From contig CANMVS010000007.1 in NCBI GenBank assembly GCA_947501445.1, positions 285,966 to 349,965 on the forward strand: a stretch of DNA of 64,000 bases, given 5' to 3'. Origin of the DNA: an uncultured Rhizobiaceae group bacterium (GTDB taxonomy: Bacteria > Pseudomonadota > Alphaproteobacteria > Rhizobiales > Rhizobiaceae). The notes under the pieces were generated by a model. That model made no database searches. It was not told where the DNA came from and was given only the letters and a program-made list of their open reading frames with translations. The position numbers and the translations under genes were made by a program. This document shows, one piece after another, positions 35,191-44,939 of the stretch (the stretch's first letter is position 1; every line of letters begins with the position of its first letter).

Positions 35191-35839
35191 TTCATTGCCA
35201 TTTTTAACGGCAAACAGGAAGATGTGATTGCGTTAATAAGATCTGCAATGTTGGTGGGGCTGGCATAAAAGTGCCGAAAATCAGCAGATCCAACTGCAAA
35301 AGATGCATCTGTCGCTTGTACAATGTGCGGGTTTTGATTTTTTTGGGAATGGAGTTCGTGCGACGACCATATCGAAAGGCGCGTGGCAGATATGGTCGTC
35401 GCTCAGAACTGGCTCATATTGGTACCCAGGCGTAACTCTAGATACCTGACGCAAGCTCATATTGGTACTCATAGTCGCGGACAGAGTTGGATAGACAATG
35501 GCAAAGTTGCGGTTGTTTGACCTAGGATTTGTGCAACGGTGCAATGAAATCCAATCTGCTAGTCTTTCTGTTATATTTAGGGTTACAAGCTACCGCCGTG
35601 GGCGAAAAGCGTCAATTGGCGCATAGTCTCAATTTAGTTGTTGGTCCGTCTCACATGTTTGTTGTTGATCCGTCTCACCGGGCACCAAAAAGCGTGCCAT
35701 TGCGTCCAACAAAGCTGGGTCTAATGGTTGGGCGTTGTTTTGATTGTTGGAAAATGAAATCAAGGGCTGCACAGCATGAGGCAGCTTAAGAGTGTAAGAT
35801 AAAATCACTGAAGGGTCAGGATTTACCGTGAGCGCGTGC
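35191..35839. other. Decayed non-coding stretch, possible mobile-element remnant
   Basis: No reading frame here looks like a real protein. The stretch holds a perfect 14-bp inverted repeat (35360-35402), two copies of GCTCATATTGGTAC (35412-35425, 35455-35468) and two near-copies of TTGRTCCGTCTCAC (35641-35654, 35665-35678). Paired short direct repeats of this kind occur at insertion-sequence ends, but no transposase fragment is recognisable. An 86-residue frame at 35529-35789 has no family resemblance and is not annotated. Confidence 0.45.
35360..35402. repeat. Perfect 14-bp inverted repeat
   Basis: GCGACGACCATATC and its exact reverse complement, separated by 15 nt. There is no following T-run and no adjacent gene. 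It could be a small-RNA hairpin, an element end or an orphan terminator. Confidence 0.6.
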
Positions 35840-36853
35840 TCACTGCTGATTACGACGCATCAAGTGTTGAATGACATAGGCGTTTCCGGCATCCTGACTG
35901 CTGAACGGCTGTGTGGTTTTATGTGCCATGCACTCCGAGGGTGACAGTCCGAACCGTTCGCGAAACCGCCGATTGAAATTTCCAGGATCCGCATAACCCC
36001 AGCGGCCCGCGATCTCCTTTATGCGACCTCGAGCAGGCGGTAACGCACATAACTCCGAAAAACTGCGATCAAGCCGCCGGCCGACGATATATCGGTCGAT
36101 CCCGCCGTCGTCGCGAAACCGGCGATAGAGCGAGGCTCTGGAGAGTCCAAAACGATCACACAAATGTTCTGCATCCAGATTAGGGGAAGCAAGATTGGCG
36201 TCGATATAGTCGCGCAGTGCCAGGTCCGTAGTGGCGTCAGCACTTTGCAAATCGCTTTCCTGGTCGCGCCCAAGCATGAGCCTTTGTATCAAACCGGCAA
36301 ATGCATTTGCCATATCGGTTGACTCATCCATATTGTCTTCGGCAATGGCAGCCTCAAGAGCATCAAATGCCTGACTGATGAGACGTCCACGCGGTTTCTT
36401 GCTGGGCAGGGTCGTGTAGCTCTTGTCGCGCGAAGGATCGAAACCAATCAGGTCGTGGGGTATCAATACGCCTATACCGCTCACATTTGTTGTGGACGTG
36501 ATATAACGCTGTGTCAGATCCACAAGGTGGAGATTATCCGCGTCAACCTTGGTGGCTGTTTCGTTCAGGGTGCCACGTCCCATGCCGCTTGAATAGCGCT
36601 CAAACAGCAAATACTCTTGTTCGAAACCCTTAAGGGTTGCCGGGTTGTGATCAAACAACAGTGGTGTGAATTCGACATTGGTTATGATCAATCTTCCGGC
36701 TTTGGAATATTCGGTCATAGCCTTGAATTTGTCAGCCGCCGTCTTCAGACGTACGTCATAAAAAGGGCGTGTATGCTCTCGCCAATCTTCGAAGTCAGAA
36801 ACAAAAATAGCATGTCTCCAATTCTTGTAAATCCACGACTGGAACCTTTGCAC
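35840..36853 (-). CDS. AraC-family transcriptional regulator with AraC_binding_2-like domain
   Basis: 337 residues with a GTG start at 36853; no ATG is available until residue 46, so the start is uncertain. The N-terminal ~200 residues are a ligand-sensing domain of the kind found in FeaR/OxyR-unrelated AraC regulators. The C-terminal domain has ADHLCDRFGLSRASLYRRF-like and IKEIAGRWGYADPGNFNRRFRERFG helix-turn-helix motifs (first reads AEHLCDRFGLS). Its target is unknown: neighbours are a decayed region and a core methyltransferase. It probably arrived with the accessory DNA that interrupts the core block. Confidence 0.88.
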   Translation of the reverse strand: MQRFQSWIYKNWRHAIFVSDFEDWREHTRPFYDVRLKTAADKFKAMTEYSKAGRLIITNVEFTPLLFDHNPATLKGFEQEYLLFERYSSGMGRGTLNETATKVDADNLHLVDLTQRYITSTTNVSGIGVLIPHDLIGFDPSRDKSYTTLPSKKPRGRLISQAFDALEAAIAEDNMDESTDMANAFAGLIQRLMLGRDQESDLQSADATTDLALRDYIDANLASPNLDAEHLCDRFGLSRASLYRRFRDDGGIDRYIVGRRLDRSFSELCALPPARGRIKEIAGRWGYADPGNFNRRFRERFGLSPSECMAHKTTQPFSSQDAGNAYVIQHLMRRNQQ

Positions 36854-36945
36854 ACATTATGTTAATATAGAATAACTATTGTTACGGGTCAATGAAATAT
36901 AAACACTAAAATTTTACCTGATTACATGATTTAATCTGCGAAATT

Positions 36946-37839
36946 TCAGAGTTTTTCTTCATGCGTGCCAAGCGCCGTCGCCAGACTGGTCGTCGCGGAA
37001 CCTGGCCGAAGTGGTTTCTGTTGGCTCTCATGGGGTTTCCAGCCCGATAGATAGACAATATTGAAGGTGGCTCTGATGCGGCCATCAGCGTCCGCGTGGC
37101 GTTCGGCATATATTTGTGCTGCCCGCATGAAGAAACTGCGATGGACCGGTTTTTTACTTCGGGCAACCAGTGGATTTGCCATGCCCATATGTCTGAGATC
37201 CTTTAACAGGCCAAACAGGGTATCATAGCGAACAATGTGGGTTTCTGCATCAACGACCGGCAAGGCAAACCCGGCCCGTTGCAGGAGACTGCCGCAGTCG
37301 CGAATATCCGCAAATGGTATGACCCGGGGGCTCGCGCCTTGTGTTGTTTCAGCTTCTGCCGTCAGCAATGCATCGCGCAGTTCCGATAATGTGCCGCTGC
37401 CCGGCAGAGCTGCCAGGAAGAGGCCATCGGGCTGTAGAGCCATGCGAATTTGCGCAAGCAGACCAGGCAGGTCATTGACCAGATGCAGACTGAGCGGGGC
37501 TGCGAGTAAACCCAAAGTGCCTGGCGCAATCGGCAAAGCGTCGAGGTGACTGACAATGCGGCTGTCATGAAATTTGCCGTCATCCAGAAAACGCGGATGT
37601 TGTTCAAGACGGTAGACCCTGCCAACCTTGTCGCTTGCAGACAGCAGTTCGGCCATGAGCCCATTGTGGGCATGAAGGGCCAGACATTCACCAAAGGTCC
37701 GCTCAACAGCTTCAAGACGTTCGGCCAGTTCATTTGCTACAATATCGAGTAGAAATGCGCTGCCAGCCGGGGCCTGATTGGCCGCCCGAAGTCGGTGCTG
37801 CAATATGAGCTCTTGGTCAAACAGCCTGTTGGCGTCCAT
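36946..37839 (-). CDS. BioC/NDUFAF5-like SAM methyltransferase-fold protein
   Basis: 297 residues. It begins FDQELILQHRLRAANQAPAGSAFLL like the alphaproteobacterial BioC-like proteins related to human NDUFAF5, a complex I assembly factor. The usual glycine-rich SAM motif is degenerate (CLALHAHNGLMAELL), as I recall for rhizobial homologues. Later motifs (SLHLVNDLPGLLAQIRMALQPDGLFLAALPG) are typical. The gene normally stands next to comF in Rhizobiales; here comF is 8.1 kb away across an insertion. The ATG has GGAG 7 nt upstream. The reaction is not established. Confidence 0.85.
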   Translation of the reverse strand: MDANRLFDQELILQHRLRAANQAPAGSAFLLDIVANELAERLEAVERTFGECLALHAHNGLMAELLSASDKVGRVYRLEQHPRFLDDGKFHDSRIVSHLDALPIAPGTLGLLAAPLSLHLVNDLPGLLAQIRMALQPDGLFLAALPGSGTLSELRDALLTAEAETTQGASPRVIPFADIRDCGSLLQRAGFALPVVDAETHIVRYDTLFGLLKDLRHMGMANPLVARSKKPVHRSFFMRAAQIYAERHADADGRIRATFNIVYLSGWKPHESQQKPLRPGSATTSLATALGTHEEKL

Positions 37840-37992
37840 GGTGTGTCTCCACCAAAATGGAATATACGGATCTATGGTGCTCCAGTTCTTTCATATCACC
37901 CGGCTTGTCAATCGCCATTATGCAATGGCGCCGTCGGGGCCAGCCAACGCATGGGCATTAAAAGCAGAGCGATCATACCATAGATATGGTGA

Positions 37993-38892
37993 TCAGCGTG
38001 CGCCGCTAACCCCCAGGTAGATGGAATAAAGTGACGTTGTCGCGGTAATGAACAACTGATTGTTCCTTGGACCACCAAACGTCAGGTTGGAGACGACTTC
38101 ACCGATGATGATCTCTCCCAGCAATTCCGCCTGTGGGGAAAAACACTGGACCGCATTTTGCGAACTTGTCCAGATATTGCCCTGAACATCACAGCGAAAA
38201 CCGTCAGACAGACCACTGCTGATCTGGGTGAAGATACGCGGTTTAGTCAATGTGTTGTCACCGGCCACATCGAAGGCCCGAATATGATGTGCTCCCTGAG
38301 GATCATGCGATCCGCCGGTATCGGAGATATAGAGAATTGTTTCGTCCGGCGAGAAAGCCAGGCCATTTGGTTTTTGGAAGTCATCGGCGACAAGGCTGAT
38401 TGCCCCGGTGTCAGGATCACAGCGATAGACAAAACAGCCCGGTTGTTCCTGTTCAGCGCGTCTTCCCTCATAGTCGCTGATTATGCCGTAGGGTGGGTCG
38501 GTAAACCAGATTGAGCCATCTGATTTGACAACAACATCATTGGGTGAATTGAGACGTTTGCCACGATAGCTGTCGGCGACAACGGTGATCGAACCGTTAT
38601 GCTCGGTTCGCGTTACCCTTCGCATCAAATGTTCACAGGTCACCAGACGACCCTCAAGGTCACGGGTATTACCATTTGCATTTTGGGACGGATCACGAAA
38701 CGGCCGTTCACCAAGACCATCTATCCACTGCATCATGCGATTATTGGGGATATCGCTCCACAGAACATAATTTCCCAGCGGAAAATACACAGGGCCCTCT
38801 GCCCAAAGCATGCCGGTGACCAGACGGGCGAGAAATGCATTGGGAACCGTCAATGCCGCGAACCGTTCATCATGATGAATTACATCGCTCAT
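37993..38892 (-). CDS. SMP-30/gluconolactonase/LRE family lactonase
   Basis: 299 residues, single-domain propeller. Metal ligands are apparent in WAEGPVYF (Glu), NSPNDVVVK (Asn) and LSDGFRCD (Asp), and the active-site loop KPNGLAFSPDE is present. It likely opens sugar lactones such as gluconolactone. It is related to the N-terminal half of the fusion protein at 2313-3908 but lacks the isochorismatase domain. Transcribed away from the kinase/ABC genes, with repeat copy C in between. The sugar importer on the other side suggests a shared sugar pathway. Confidence 0.92.
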   Translation of the reverse strand: MSDVIHHDERFAALTVPNAFLARLVTGMLWAEGPVYFPLGNYVLWSDIPNNRMMQWIDGLGERPFRDPSQNANGNTRDLEGRLVTCEHLMRRVTRTEHNGSITVVADSYRGKRLNSPNDVVVKSDGSIWFTDPPYGIISDYEGRRAEQEQPGCFVYRCDPDTGAISLVADDFQKPNGLAFSPDETILYISDTGGSHDPQGAHHIRAFDVAGDNTLTKPRIFTQISSGLSDGFRCDVQGNIWTSSQNAVQCFSPQAELLGEIIIGEVVSNLTFGGPRNNQLFITATTSLYSIYLGVSGAR

Positions 38893-39216
38893 CGCCCCTG
38901 CACTCCGGTTGAATCAGGCTTAAACACTTTGACAGTATTAATCCAAACGTATGGGGCGTATGCCCGCATAATCGACATGATGGTTCACGTCATTGCAATT
39001 TGGCGTGCGGAAAGCCGCAATGAAGATGGCGGGTCTTCCCCGCTTTGTGGTGCTGAACAGCTTCGCCAGGCTGACAGAACTGTGCTAGACCGTTTTACGT
39101 TTTGTCAGAAACGGGACAATGGTGTCGGCCTATGATTTTGTTGATGCATTCAGGTTTTGACGATTTCGTCAAAACCTGAATTGCTCTAGCGTCATGGATT
39201 GTTTGGGAGGATTGCA
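38893..39216. promoter_or_regulatory. Divergent intergenic region with repeat copy C
   Basis: 324 bp between the lactonase gene (minus) and the histidine kinase gene (plus), expected to hold both promoters. Visible items are a GGGC-GTAT-GCCC palindrome near 38952, a GCGGG/CCCGC hairpin near 39030 and the full repeat copy C at 39085-39189. No firm -35/-10 pair. Confidence 0.4.
39085..39189 (+). repeat. Dispersed two-hairpin repeat, copy C (full length)
   Basis: Best-preserved copy. It has the left hairpin CCGTTTT/GAAACGG (one G-U pair), the block GGTGTCGGCC and GTTGATGCATTC, then a perfect 12-bp right hairpin CAGGTTTTGACG/CGTCAAAACCTG. The ends read GCTAGACC and GCTCTAGC, imperfect terminal inverted repeats. 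It stops 27 nt before the kinase start. Confidence 0.85.
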
Positions 39217-40476
39217 TTGCACGTCGCGCCTGAGGTTCTTTTGGAGCGCTATCTGGCGATATCACGCGCTATCGCCGGACAGCTGGATTTGCAGGCAGTG
39301 CTTGGTGAAATTGCCAAGGAAGCACATCTGCTCTTTTGTCATGACCATCTGGATGTTGCTATCATATTGCCGCGTAAGCCGGATGAGTGCATTTCGTTTG
39401 AAGTGGGCGTGACGACGGAATGGGGCCGAGCGCCACGCGAGCCCAATCTGGTGGCGCTGAGCCCTGTACGTGATGTGCTTTTGGGTAAGGTCGGCCATAT
39501 TCTCACCGGCGATGCATGGAGTGATGAGCGCTTCCATTTCGACGGTTCATTTGATGCACCCATCTATGATGCAGACCTGCGCAGCCGCTTGCATGTGCCC
39601 CTGGTTGTGCTGGGCGAGATTATTGGTTCGCTCAATATTTCGCGTCACAAGAAAAATGTTTACGATGATGATGATGTGCAAATTGCCCGGCAGATTGCGG
39701 ATCTGCTGGCGCCCTATTTCCATGCGGTCATGCGGGCCGATCAGGTCAAGCAACTTGCGCTTGCAGAGGGTGCGGCCCGCGGACGCGAAGAGGCTCTTCG
39801 TCTTGGAACCCTGCGCCTGACGGAAGGCATGGAGAACGAGCGAAAGAGAATTGGCATGGATCTGCATGATCAGACCTTGGCTGATTTGACAAGAATATCC
39901 CGAAAATTTGCCCGTATCAGCAAAAATGGCCGACCAGCCACCAATGATCTGGTCAGCCTGGGTACGGAGATCACAAACTGCGTCAGCGAATTGCGGCGTA
40001 TCATTGAAGATACAAAACCCGGCGTGCTCGAGCTGTTTGGTTTTGCTGAAGCCGTCGAAGCGCAGCTTGAACGTTCTGTTGGCGGCATTTCACCAAAAAT
40101 TGCCACCTCGGTCAACGATCGCAGCGGTTCCTTTATCGATGGTCTGCGCGAGCCGGTTCGTACAACGCTGTTTCGTATCGTGCAGGAAGCCATAAACAAT
40201 GCCGTGCGTCACGGCAATCCAAGCCGCGTGGATGTGTGTATAGAGGTGGTTGGCGGCCGGTTGCGCATTTGTGTTGTCGACGACGGATCGGGAACCGGAC
40301 CTGGTCATCAGCAATCCACCGGAGGGCTGGACAATATGCGTGTGCGTGCAGCACTGATCTCGGCAACCCTGGAAGTCGGCAGCAGCGCACCTGGCGAGGG
40401 CACCAGTATTGCGATCGTTTTGCCGGTTCTTGCTGTTCAGGAACCCTCGGATGAACCGGAAGTGGCTGAAGTATGA
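39217..40476 (+). CDS. GAF-domain sensor histidine kinase, NarL-type (HisKA_3), soluble
   Basis: 419 residues from a TTG at 39217, chosen because GGGAGG lies 6 nt upstream; the frame runs 6 codons further to another TTG. A GAF domain (about 25-170) is followed by a short coiled coil, HisKA_3 with the phospho-acceptor His217 in ERKRIGMDLHDQ, and an HATPase with NAVRHGN, VVDDGSGTG and GGLDNMRVRA. There is no membrane segment, so it senses a cytoplasmic signal. Its stop overlaps the regulator start by 4 bp (ATGA). The downstream sugar importer is a likely target of the pair. Confidence 0.92.
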   Translation: MHVAPEVLLERYLAISRAIAGQLDLQAVLGEIAKEAHLLFCHDHLDVAIILPRKPDECISFEVGVTTEWGRAPREPNLVALSPVRDVLLGKVGHILTGDAWSDERFHFDGSFDAPIYDADLRSRLHVPLVVLGEIIGSLNISRHKKNVYDDDDVQIARQIADLLAPYFHAVMRADQVKQLALAEGAARGREEALRLGTLRLTEGMENERKRIGMDLHDQTLADLTRISRKFARISKNGRPATNDLVSLGTEITNCVSELRRIIEDTKPGVLELFGFAEAVEAQLERSVGGISPKIATSVNDRSGSFIDGLREPVRTTLFRIVQEAINNAVRHGNPSRVDVCIEVVGGRLRICVVDDGSGTGPGHQQSTGGLDNMRVRAALISATLEVGSSAPGEGTSIAIVLPVLAVQEPSDEPEVAEV

Positions 40477-41210
40477 ATGTACTCATAGCAGAGGATGATG
40501 CCCTTCATCGGGCTTTTTTGAAATCGGTCGTTGTGAATGCACTGCCGGAATGCTCACTGGTGATTGAAGCAGAAGACGGGTTAACGGCTATTCGGGCCAT
40601 GCAGGCTGAGCAGATCAATGGAATTATAATGGATTTGCAGATGCCCGGCGCAAATGGCGTCGATGCAGCCAAGCAGATCTGGCACGAATTTCCTGATATG
40701 CGCATATTGTTCTGGTCAAATTATGCCGATGAAGCCTATGTGCGTGGCGTATCGCGCATTGTGCCCAGCAGCGCTGTCTACGGCTATTTGCTGAAATCGG
40801 CCAGTGAAGATCGACTTGCATTGGCGGTACGTGGTGTGTTCATAGAAGATCAATGCGTTGTTGATCGCGAAGTGCGTGGTGTGCAACAGCGCTCGGAAAA
40901 TGTTCTCGAAGGGCTGACTGATTCTGAATTTGAGGTGCTCAGTGATATTGCGCTGGGCATGACCGACAAGGCCATCGCAGCCAAACGTAATATTTCAACA
41001 CGCGCGGTCCAGAGCCGCCTCAAACACCTTTATGAAAAACTGGGCACAGACCAGTCTGATATCGGCACATCGTTTGGCCCGGTTTTCAATTCACGTACCC
41101 GTGCGGTTGCGGTGGCAATGTCGCGCGGTCTCCTGAATGTTGATGGGTTGGCGACACGTCAGGAAGAGCTGGATGACTGGTTGGCTGACAGTAATCAACG
41201 GAAAAACTGA
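40473..41210 (+). CDS. NarL/LuxR-type response regulator
   Basis: 245 residues. Receiver domain (1-125) with acidic pocket EDD (7-9) and phospho-acceptor Asp54 in IIMDLQMPG; the usual Lys is in YGYLLKSASED. The C-terminal LuxR-type helix-turn-helix is LTDSEFEVLSDIALGMTDKAIAAKRNISTRAVQSRLKHLYEKLG. The tail after the HTH (about 45 residues) is longer than usual. Cognate partner of the upstream kinase by overlap. It may bind the direct repeats at 41280-41310 ahead of the importer operon. Confidence 0.93.
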   Translation: MNVLIAEDDALHRAFLKSVVVNALPECSLVIEAEDGLTAIRAMQAEQINGIIMDLQMPGANGVDAAKQIWHEFPDMRILFWSNYADEAYVRGVSRIVPSSAVYGYLLKSASEDRLALAVRGVFIEDQCVVDREVRGVQQRSENVLEGLTDSEFEVLSDIALGMTDKAIAAKRNISTRAVQSRLKHLYEKLGTDQSDIGTSFGPVFNSRTRAVAVAMSRGLLNVDGLATRQEELDDWLADSNQRKN

Positions 41211-41460
41211 GGCGCGCGCAGGCCTGATTGCGGAAATCCGCACTGGCAAAAGTGCATTCGCGCAGCATTTAGTCTGCTTGTGCTGCTTACAGGACAAAAG
41301 GTGCTGCTTAGCTTCACTCTGGGGCGGCCATCGTTTTTCGCCGTTCCCGGAGGAACGAACCGGCGGGAGGACGAAGCCGGTATGGATTGCGTAACCTGGA
41401 TGTGCCGGTGGTGGGATATCCCTTTTGTGATCAACAAGCCCTGCGGGGCAGGAGGAGATA
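41211..41460 (+). promoter_or_regulatory. Intergenic region upstream of the sugar importer operon
   Basis: 250 bp between the response regulator and the binding-protein gene. It holds two exact copies of GTGCTGCTTA at 41280-41289 and 41301-41310, 21 bp apart (two helical turns), as expected for a dimeric regulator site, and a strong ribosome site AGGAGGAG 4 nt before the ATG at 41461. Confidence 0.5.
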
Positions 41461-42477
41461 ATGAAGACTTCTATTCTCAAAATGACGCTTGCCGGTCTTG
41501 CCCTGGGTGTTGCCTCTTCGGCATCGGTTGCCCTTGCAGATACGGCTGACAAAAAGATAGCACTTTCCAACAATTATGCTGGCAATTCCTGGCGTCAGGC
41601 GATGCTCACCAGCTGGGACAAGGTGACGGGTAAAGCTGTTAGTGATGGCGTTGTCGCAGCAGCCGATGCATTTACAACGGCTGAGAATCAGGCAACTGAA
41701 CAGGCCGCGCAGATACAAAACATGATCCTGCAGGGCTATGATGCCATTGTGATAAATGCAGCATCTCCAACAGCCCTTAACGGGTCGGTGAAAGAGGCCT
41801 GTGACGCCGGAATTGTCGTGGTCTCTTTTGATGGTATTGTCACAGAACCCTGTGCATGGCGCATTGCCGTTGATTTCAAACAGATGGGCAAGGATCAGCT
41901 GACCTATCTTGCTGAAAAAATGCCTGATGGCGGCAACCTGCTGGAAATACGTGGTCTTGCAGGTGTTTTCGTCGATGACGAAATCAGCAGCGGTATTCAT
42001 GAGGGCGCGAAGGAAAATGCGCAGTTCAAGATCGCCGGATCAGTCCATGGCAATTGGGCACAGGACGTGTCCCAAAAGGCCGTTGCCGGGATTTTACCAA
42101 GTTTGCCGGAGATCGCCGCTGTTGTGACGCAGGGTGGTGATGGTTACGGCGCCGCACAGGCATTTAAGGCTGCCGGTCGCCCGACACCATTGATTATCAT
42201 GGGCAACAGACATGATGAGTTAACATGGTGGAAGGAACAAAAGGATGCCAATGGCTATGAAACGATGTCGGTTTCAATTGCGCCGGGCGTCTCTACCCTG
42301 GCTTTCTGGGTTGCCCAGATGATCCTTGATGGCAAGGAAGTGCCACACGATCTGACAGTGCCGTTCTTGCGCATTGATCAGGATAATCTTGAGGCCAATC
42401 TGGAAACGACACAGGCAGGTGGCGTGGCAAATGTGGAGTATTCTCAGAGCGATGCTGCCGCAGTGGTTGCCAAATAA
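41461..42477 (+). CDS. Ribose-type sugar ABC transporter substrate-binding protein
   Basis: 338 residues with signal peptide MKTSILKMTLAGLALGVASS...ALA, so periplasmic. Type-1 periplasmic-binding fold (RbsB/Peripla_BP_4): IALSNNYAGNSWRQAML at the mature start, QAAQIQNMILQGYDAIVINAASPTAL, DGIVTEPCAWRIAVDF and QGGDGYGAAQAFKAAGR. Together with the ATPase and two permeases it forms a complete carbohydrate importer. The sugar cannot be read from the sequence; the nearby lactonase fits a sugar or sugar-lactone pathway. Confidence 0.93.
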   Translation: MKTSILKMTLAGLALGVASSASVALADTADKKIALSNNYAGNSWRQAMLTSWDKVTGKAVSDGVVAAADAFTTAENQATEQAAQIQNMILQGYDAIVINAASPTALNGSVKEACDAGIVVVSFDGIVTEPCAWRIAVDFKQMGKDQLTYLAEKMPDGGNLLEIRGLAGVFVDDEISSGIHEGAKENAQFKIAGSVHGNWAQDVSQKAVAGILPSLPEIAAVVTQGGDGYGAAQAFKAAGRPTPLIIMGNRHDELTWWKEQKDANGYETMSVSIAPGVSTLAFWVAQMILDGKEVPHDLTVPFLRIDQDNLEANLETTQAGGVANVEYSQSDAAAVVAK

Positions 42478-42534
42478 CAATCGCGCCCGAAGTGTGCCTG
42501 CTGTCCCGCAATACGGATTGGGTTTGATTTGACG

Positions 42535-44004
42535 ATGGTACATTCGGAAATTGTCAATCTGAATGGCGTTGAAAAAAGTTTCGGCGCCGTTCAGGCATTG
42601 GGTGGTGTGGACCTGCGGATACTGGCTGGCGAATGTGTTGGTCTGGTGGGTCACAATGGTGCGGGCAAATCCACCCTGATGAATATTCTGGCTGGCACAC
42701 TTGTCCACGATACGGGGTCGATTTCGATTGCCGGTAACCTGTTGCCGGGTCGTTATTCTGTGCCCCTAGCGCATCAAAACGGCATCCGTTGTGTCTTTCA
42801 GGAACTTTCTTTATGTCCCAATCTTTCCGTTGCCGAAAACGCTCGGGTGCTGCATGCCAGCCTCAGGGGATTTGGTTGGCGTAAACGCGCAGGTGCCCTG
42901 CTGACCGGAATGCTTGAAGACATATTCCCCGCTAATGGCATAGTCGCCAGTGATATTGTAGGCGATCTGGATATCGGCCGCAGGCAGATGGTGGAGATTG
43001 CCCGCGCGTTCACCGTTACCGACGTTCCCTTGCATCTTGTGATCCTTGATGAGCCGACATCCTCACTCGACAATGTGGCGGCACAGCAACTGATGTCATT
43101 TGTGCGCCGGTTCACCGCAAAAGGTGGCAGCTGTATTCTCATTTCCCACCTACTTAACGAAATTCTCGAAACCAGTGATCGCATTGTGGTGATGCGGGAT
43201 GGCAGAATAGTTGATACGCGTGATGCCGGTTCCTTTGACCATCAAAGTCTGGTCGGCAGCATGGGCTCGGTTGCCGTTGAGGCAGACAATGATGGTGCCA
43301 AATTTGTCTCGAGACGCGCTGATGGTGACAAAACAATCAGCATGGGTGTGGAGGGGGCTGACGCGATACCATTCGCCGCGCACAGGGGTGAAATAGTCGG
43401 CCTTGCAGGCCTCGCCGGCCACGGTCAAACGGATATGCTCGTCAGTATTTTTGCTGCCAGGGGAATATCCGTTGAGGCAGCGCATGTGCCGCAACGGGTC
43501 GCTTTTGTCGCTGGAGACCGGCAAACAGATGGTGTTTTTCCGCTATGGTCGATCGCCCTGAATACAACGATCTCCTCAATCACCAGCATGGTTCACCGGT
43601 TGCTCATTGATCCACAGCGGGAAAAGCAGCTGGCTGAAACCTGGCGTGAGAAGATTGCTGTGCGCACACCCGATGTCGATAATTCCATCCTGTCCCTTTC
43701 GGGTGGAAACCAGCAAAAAGTTCTATTTGCACGCGCCTTGGGCTCAAATGCTGACGCCATATTGATGGATGATCCCATGCGCGGCGTTGATGTTGGCACC
43801 AAGCAGGACGTCTACCGAATGATCAGGCAAGAGGCTGACGCAGGCAGGACATTTGTCTGGTACACAACCGAAATGGACGAATTGCGCAATTGCGACCACG
43901 TCTATGTTTTCAGGGATCAGGAGATCGTGGCGGAATTGGCACGCGCTGACCTGACCGAAGAGCGCATATTGCAATCGTCCTTTGACCAGAAAGCCCAGTC
44001 ATGA
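42535..44004 (+). CDS. Sugar ABC transporter ATPase with two nucleotide-binding domains (RbsA-type)
   Basis: 489 residues from the ATG at 42535; a TTG lies two codons upstream. First domain: Walker [10 protein letters not shown], signature-like [13 protein letters not shown], Walker [13 protein letters not shown]. Second domain has the degenerate P-loop GLAGHGQTD usual for RbsA proteins, with intact [15 protein letters not shown] and [13 protein letters not shown]. It energises uptake through the two permeases. It overlaps the first permease by 4 bp. The ribosome site is weak. Confidence 0.93.
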   Translation: MVHSEIVNLNGVEKSFGAVQALGGVDLRILAGECVGLVGHNGAGKSTLMNILAGTLVHDTGSISIAGNLLPGRYSVPLAHQNGIRCVFQELSLCPNLSVAENARVLHASLRGFGWRKRAGALLTGMLEDIFPANGIVASDIVGDLDIGRRQMVEIARAFTVTDVPLHLVILDEPTSSLDNVAAQQLMSFVRRFTAKGGSCILISHLLNEILETSDRIVVMRDGRIVDTRDAGSFDHQSLVGSMGSVAVEADNDGAKFVSRRADGDKTISMGVEGADAIPFAAHRGEIVGLAGLAGHGQTDMLVSIFAARGISVEAAHVPQRVAFVAGDRQTDGVFPLWSIALNTTISSITSMVHRLLIDPQREKQLAETWREKIAVRTPDVDNSILSLSGGNQQKVLFARALGSNADAILMDDPMRGVDVGTKQDVYRMIRQEADAGRTFVWYTTEMDELRNCDHVYVFRDQEIVAELARADLTEERILQSSFDQKAQS

Positions 44005-44939
44005 ACCGGCTGATTACACCACGCATGCTCAGATCGGCCCTTCCGGCTTTGTCTTTTACCTTTCTGCTGGCGGCAATATTCTACATCCAACCAAGGGCGA
44101 TGAGTTATTTTGGCCTGAATCTGATGCTCAATCTTGGCGTGCCCATAGCACTGGCAACGCTGGCGCAGATGATGGTTATCACAGTGAATGATCTGGATCT
44201 GGGCATCGGCGCCTTTGTTGGGGTGGTTGCCTGCATTGGGGTAACATGGCTCAAGGAGACGCCTCTTTTGGGGGTTGCGGCTCTATTGGGCTGTATTGCC
44301 ATATATGCCGCGCTTGGCGCTTTGATCCATCTGCGCAATCTGCCCTCCATTGTCGTCACGCTGGGCATGTCATTCGTATGGTTGGGATTCGCGGTTTTGA
44401 TTTTGCCGACACCCGGCGGAAGCGTACCGGATTGGCTGCGCGCCTTTATGACGCTCAAGACGCCATATCTGCCTTTCGCGGTCATTCTGTCCATATTAAT
44501 CGCGCTGCTGGTGCACTGGGGGCTGATGCGCACGGCCTACGGTACAATTGCACGGGGGGCAGGCGGTAACCCGCGCTCAATGGAACAGGCTGGGTGGTCC
44601 GGTCTGCGCATCAAAATGACAATGTATGCAATGGCGGGGTTCTTTGGTGTCCTCGCGGGTCTTGCCTTGATTGGTCTGACCACATCAGCGGATGCAAATA
44701 TTGCTTTGCGCTACACGCTGCTGTCGATTGCGGGTGTCATTCTGGGGGGCGGGGAATTCGTTGGCGGTCGCATATCACCGATTGGCGCCGTGATCGGTGC
44801 ATTGACCCTCACGCTTGCCGGTTCCTTTTTGACCTTTTTGCGGATATCGCCGGATTGGCAGATCGGTGCACAGGGGGCAATTCTGATTCTTGTTCTCGCC
44901 TTGCGTGCACTGATAAATCAGGCGGAGCGTAAAAAATGA
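44001..44939 (+). CDS. Ribose-type sugar ABC transporter permease 1
   Basis: 312 residues, about nine hydrophobic segments, BPD_transp_2 family. Shows the substrate-path motif [38 protein letters not shown] and the ATPase-contact loop [25 protein letters not shown]. It overlaps both neighbours by 4 bp. With the next gene it forms a heterodimeric channel. Confidence 0.93.
   Translation: MNRLITPRMLRSALPALSFTFLLAAIFYIQPRAMSYFGLNLMLNLGVPIALATLAQMMVITVNDLDLGIGAFVGVVACIGVTWLKETPLLGVAALLGCIAIYAALGALIHLRNLPSIVVTLGMSFVWLGFAVLILPTPGGSVPDWLRAFMTLKTPYLPFAVILSILIALLVHWGLMRTAYGTIARGAGGNPRSMEQAGWSGLRIKMTMYAMAGFFGVLAGLALIGLTTSADANIALRYTLLSIAGVILGGGEFVGGRISPIGAVIGALTLTLAGSFLTFLRISPDWQIGAQGAILILVLALRALINQAERKK

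Noticed and set aside
35281..35789. Transposase fragments in the two short frames of this segment
   Set aside because: Neither frame shows a DDE, HTH or other transposase motif; only short direct and inverted repeats hint at mobile elements.
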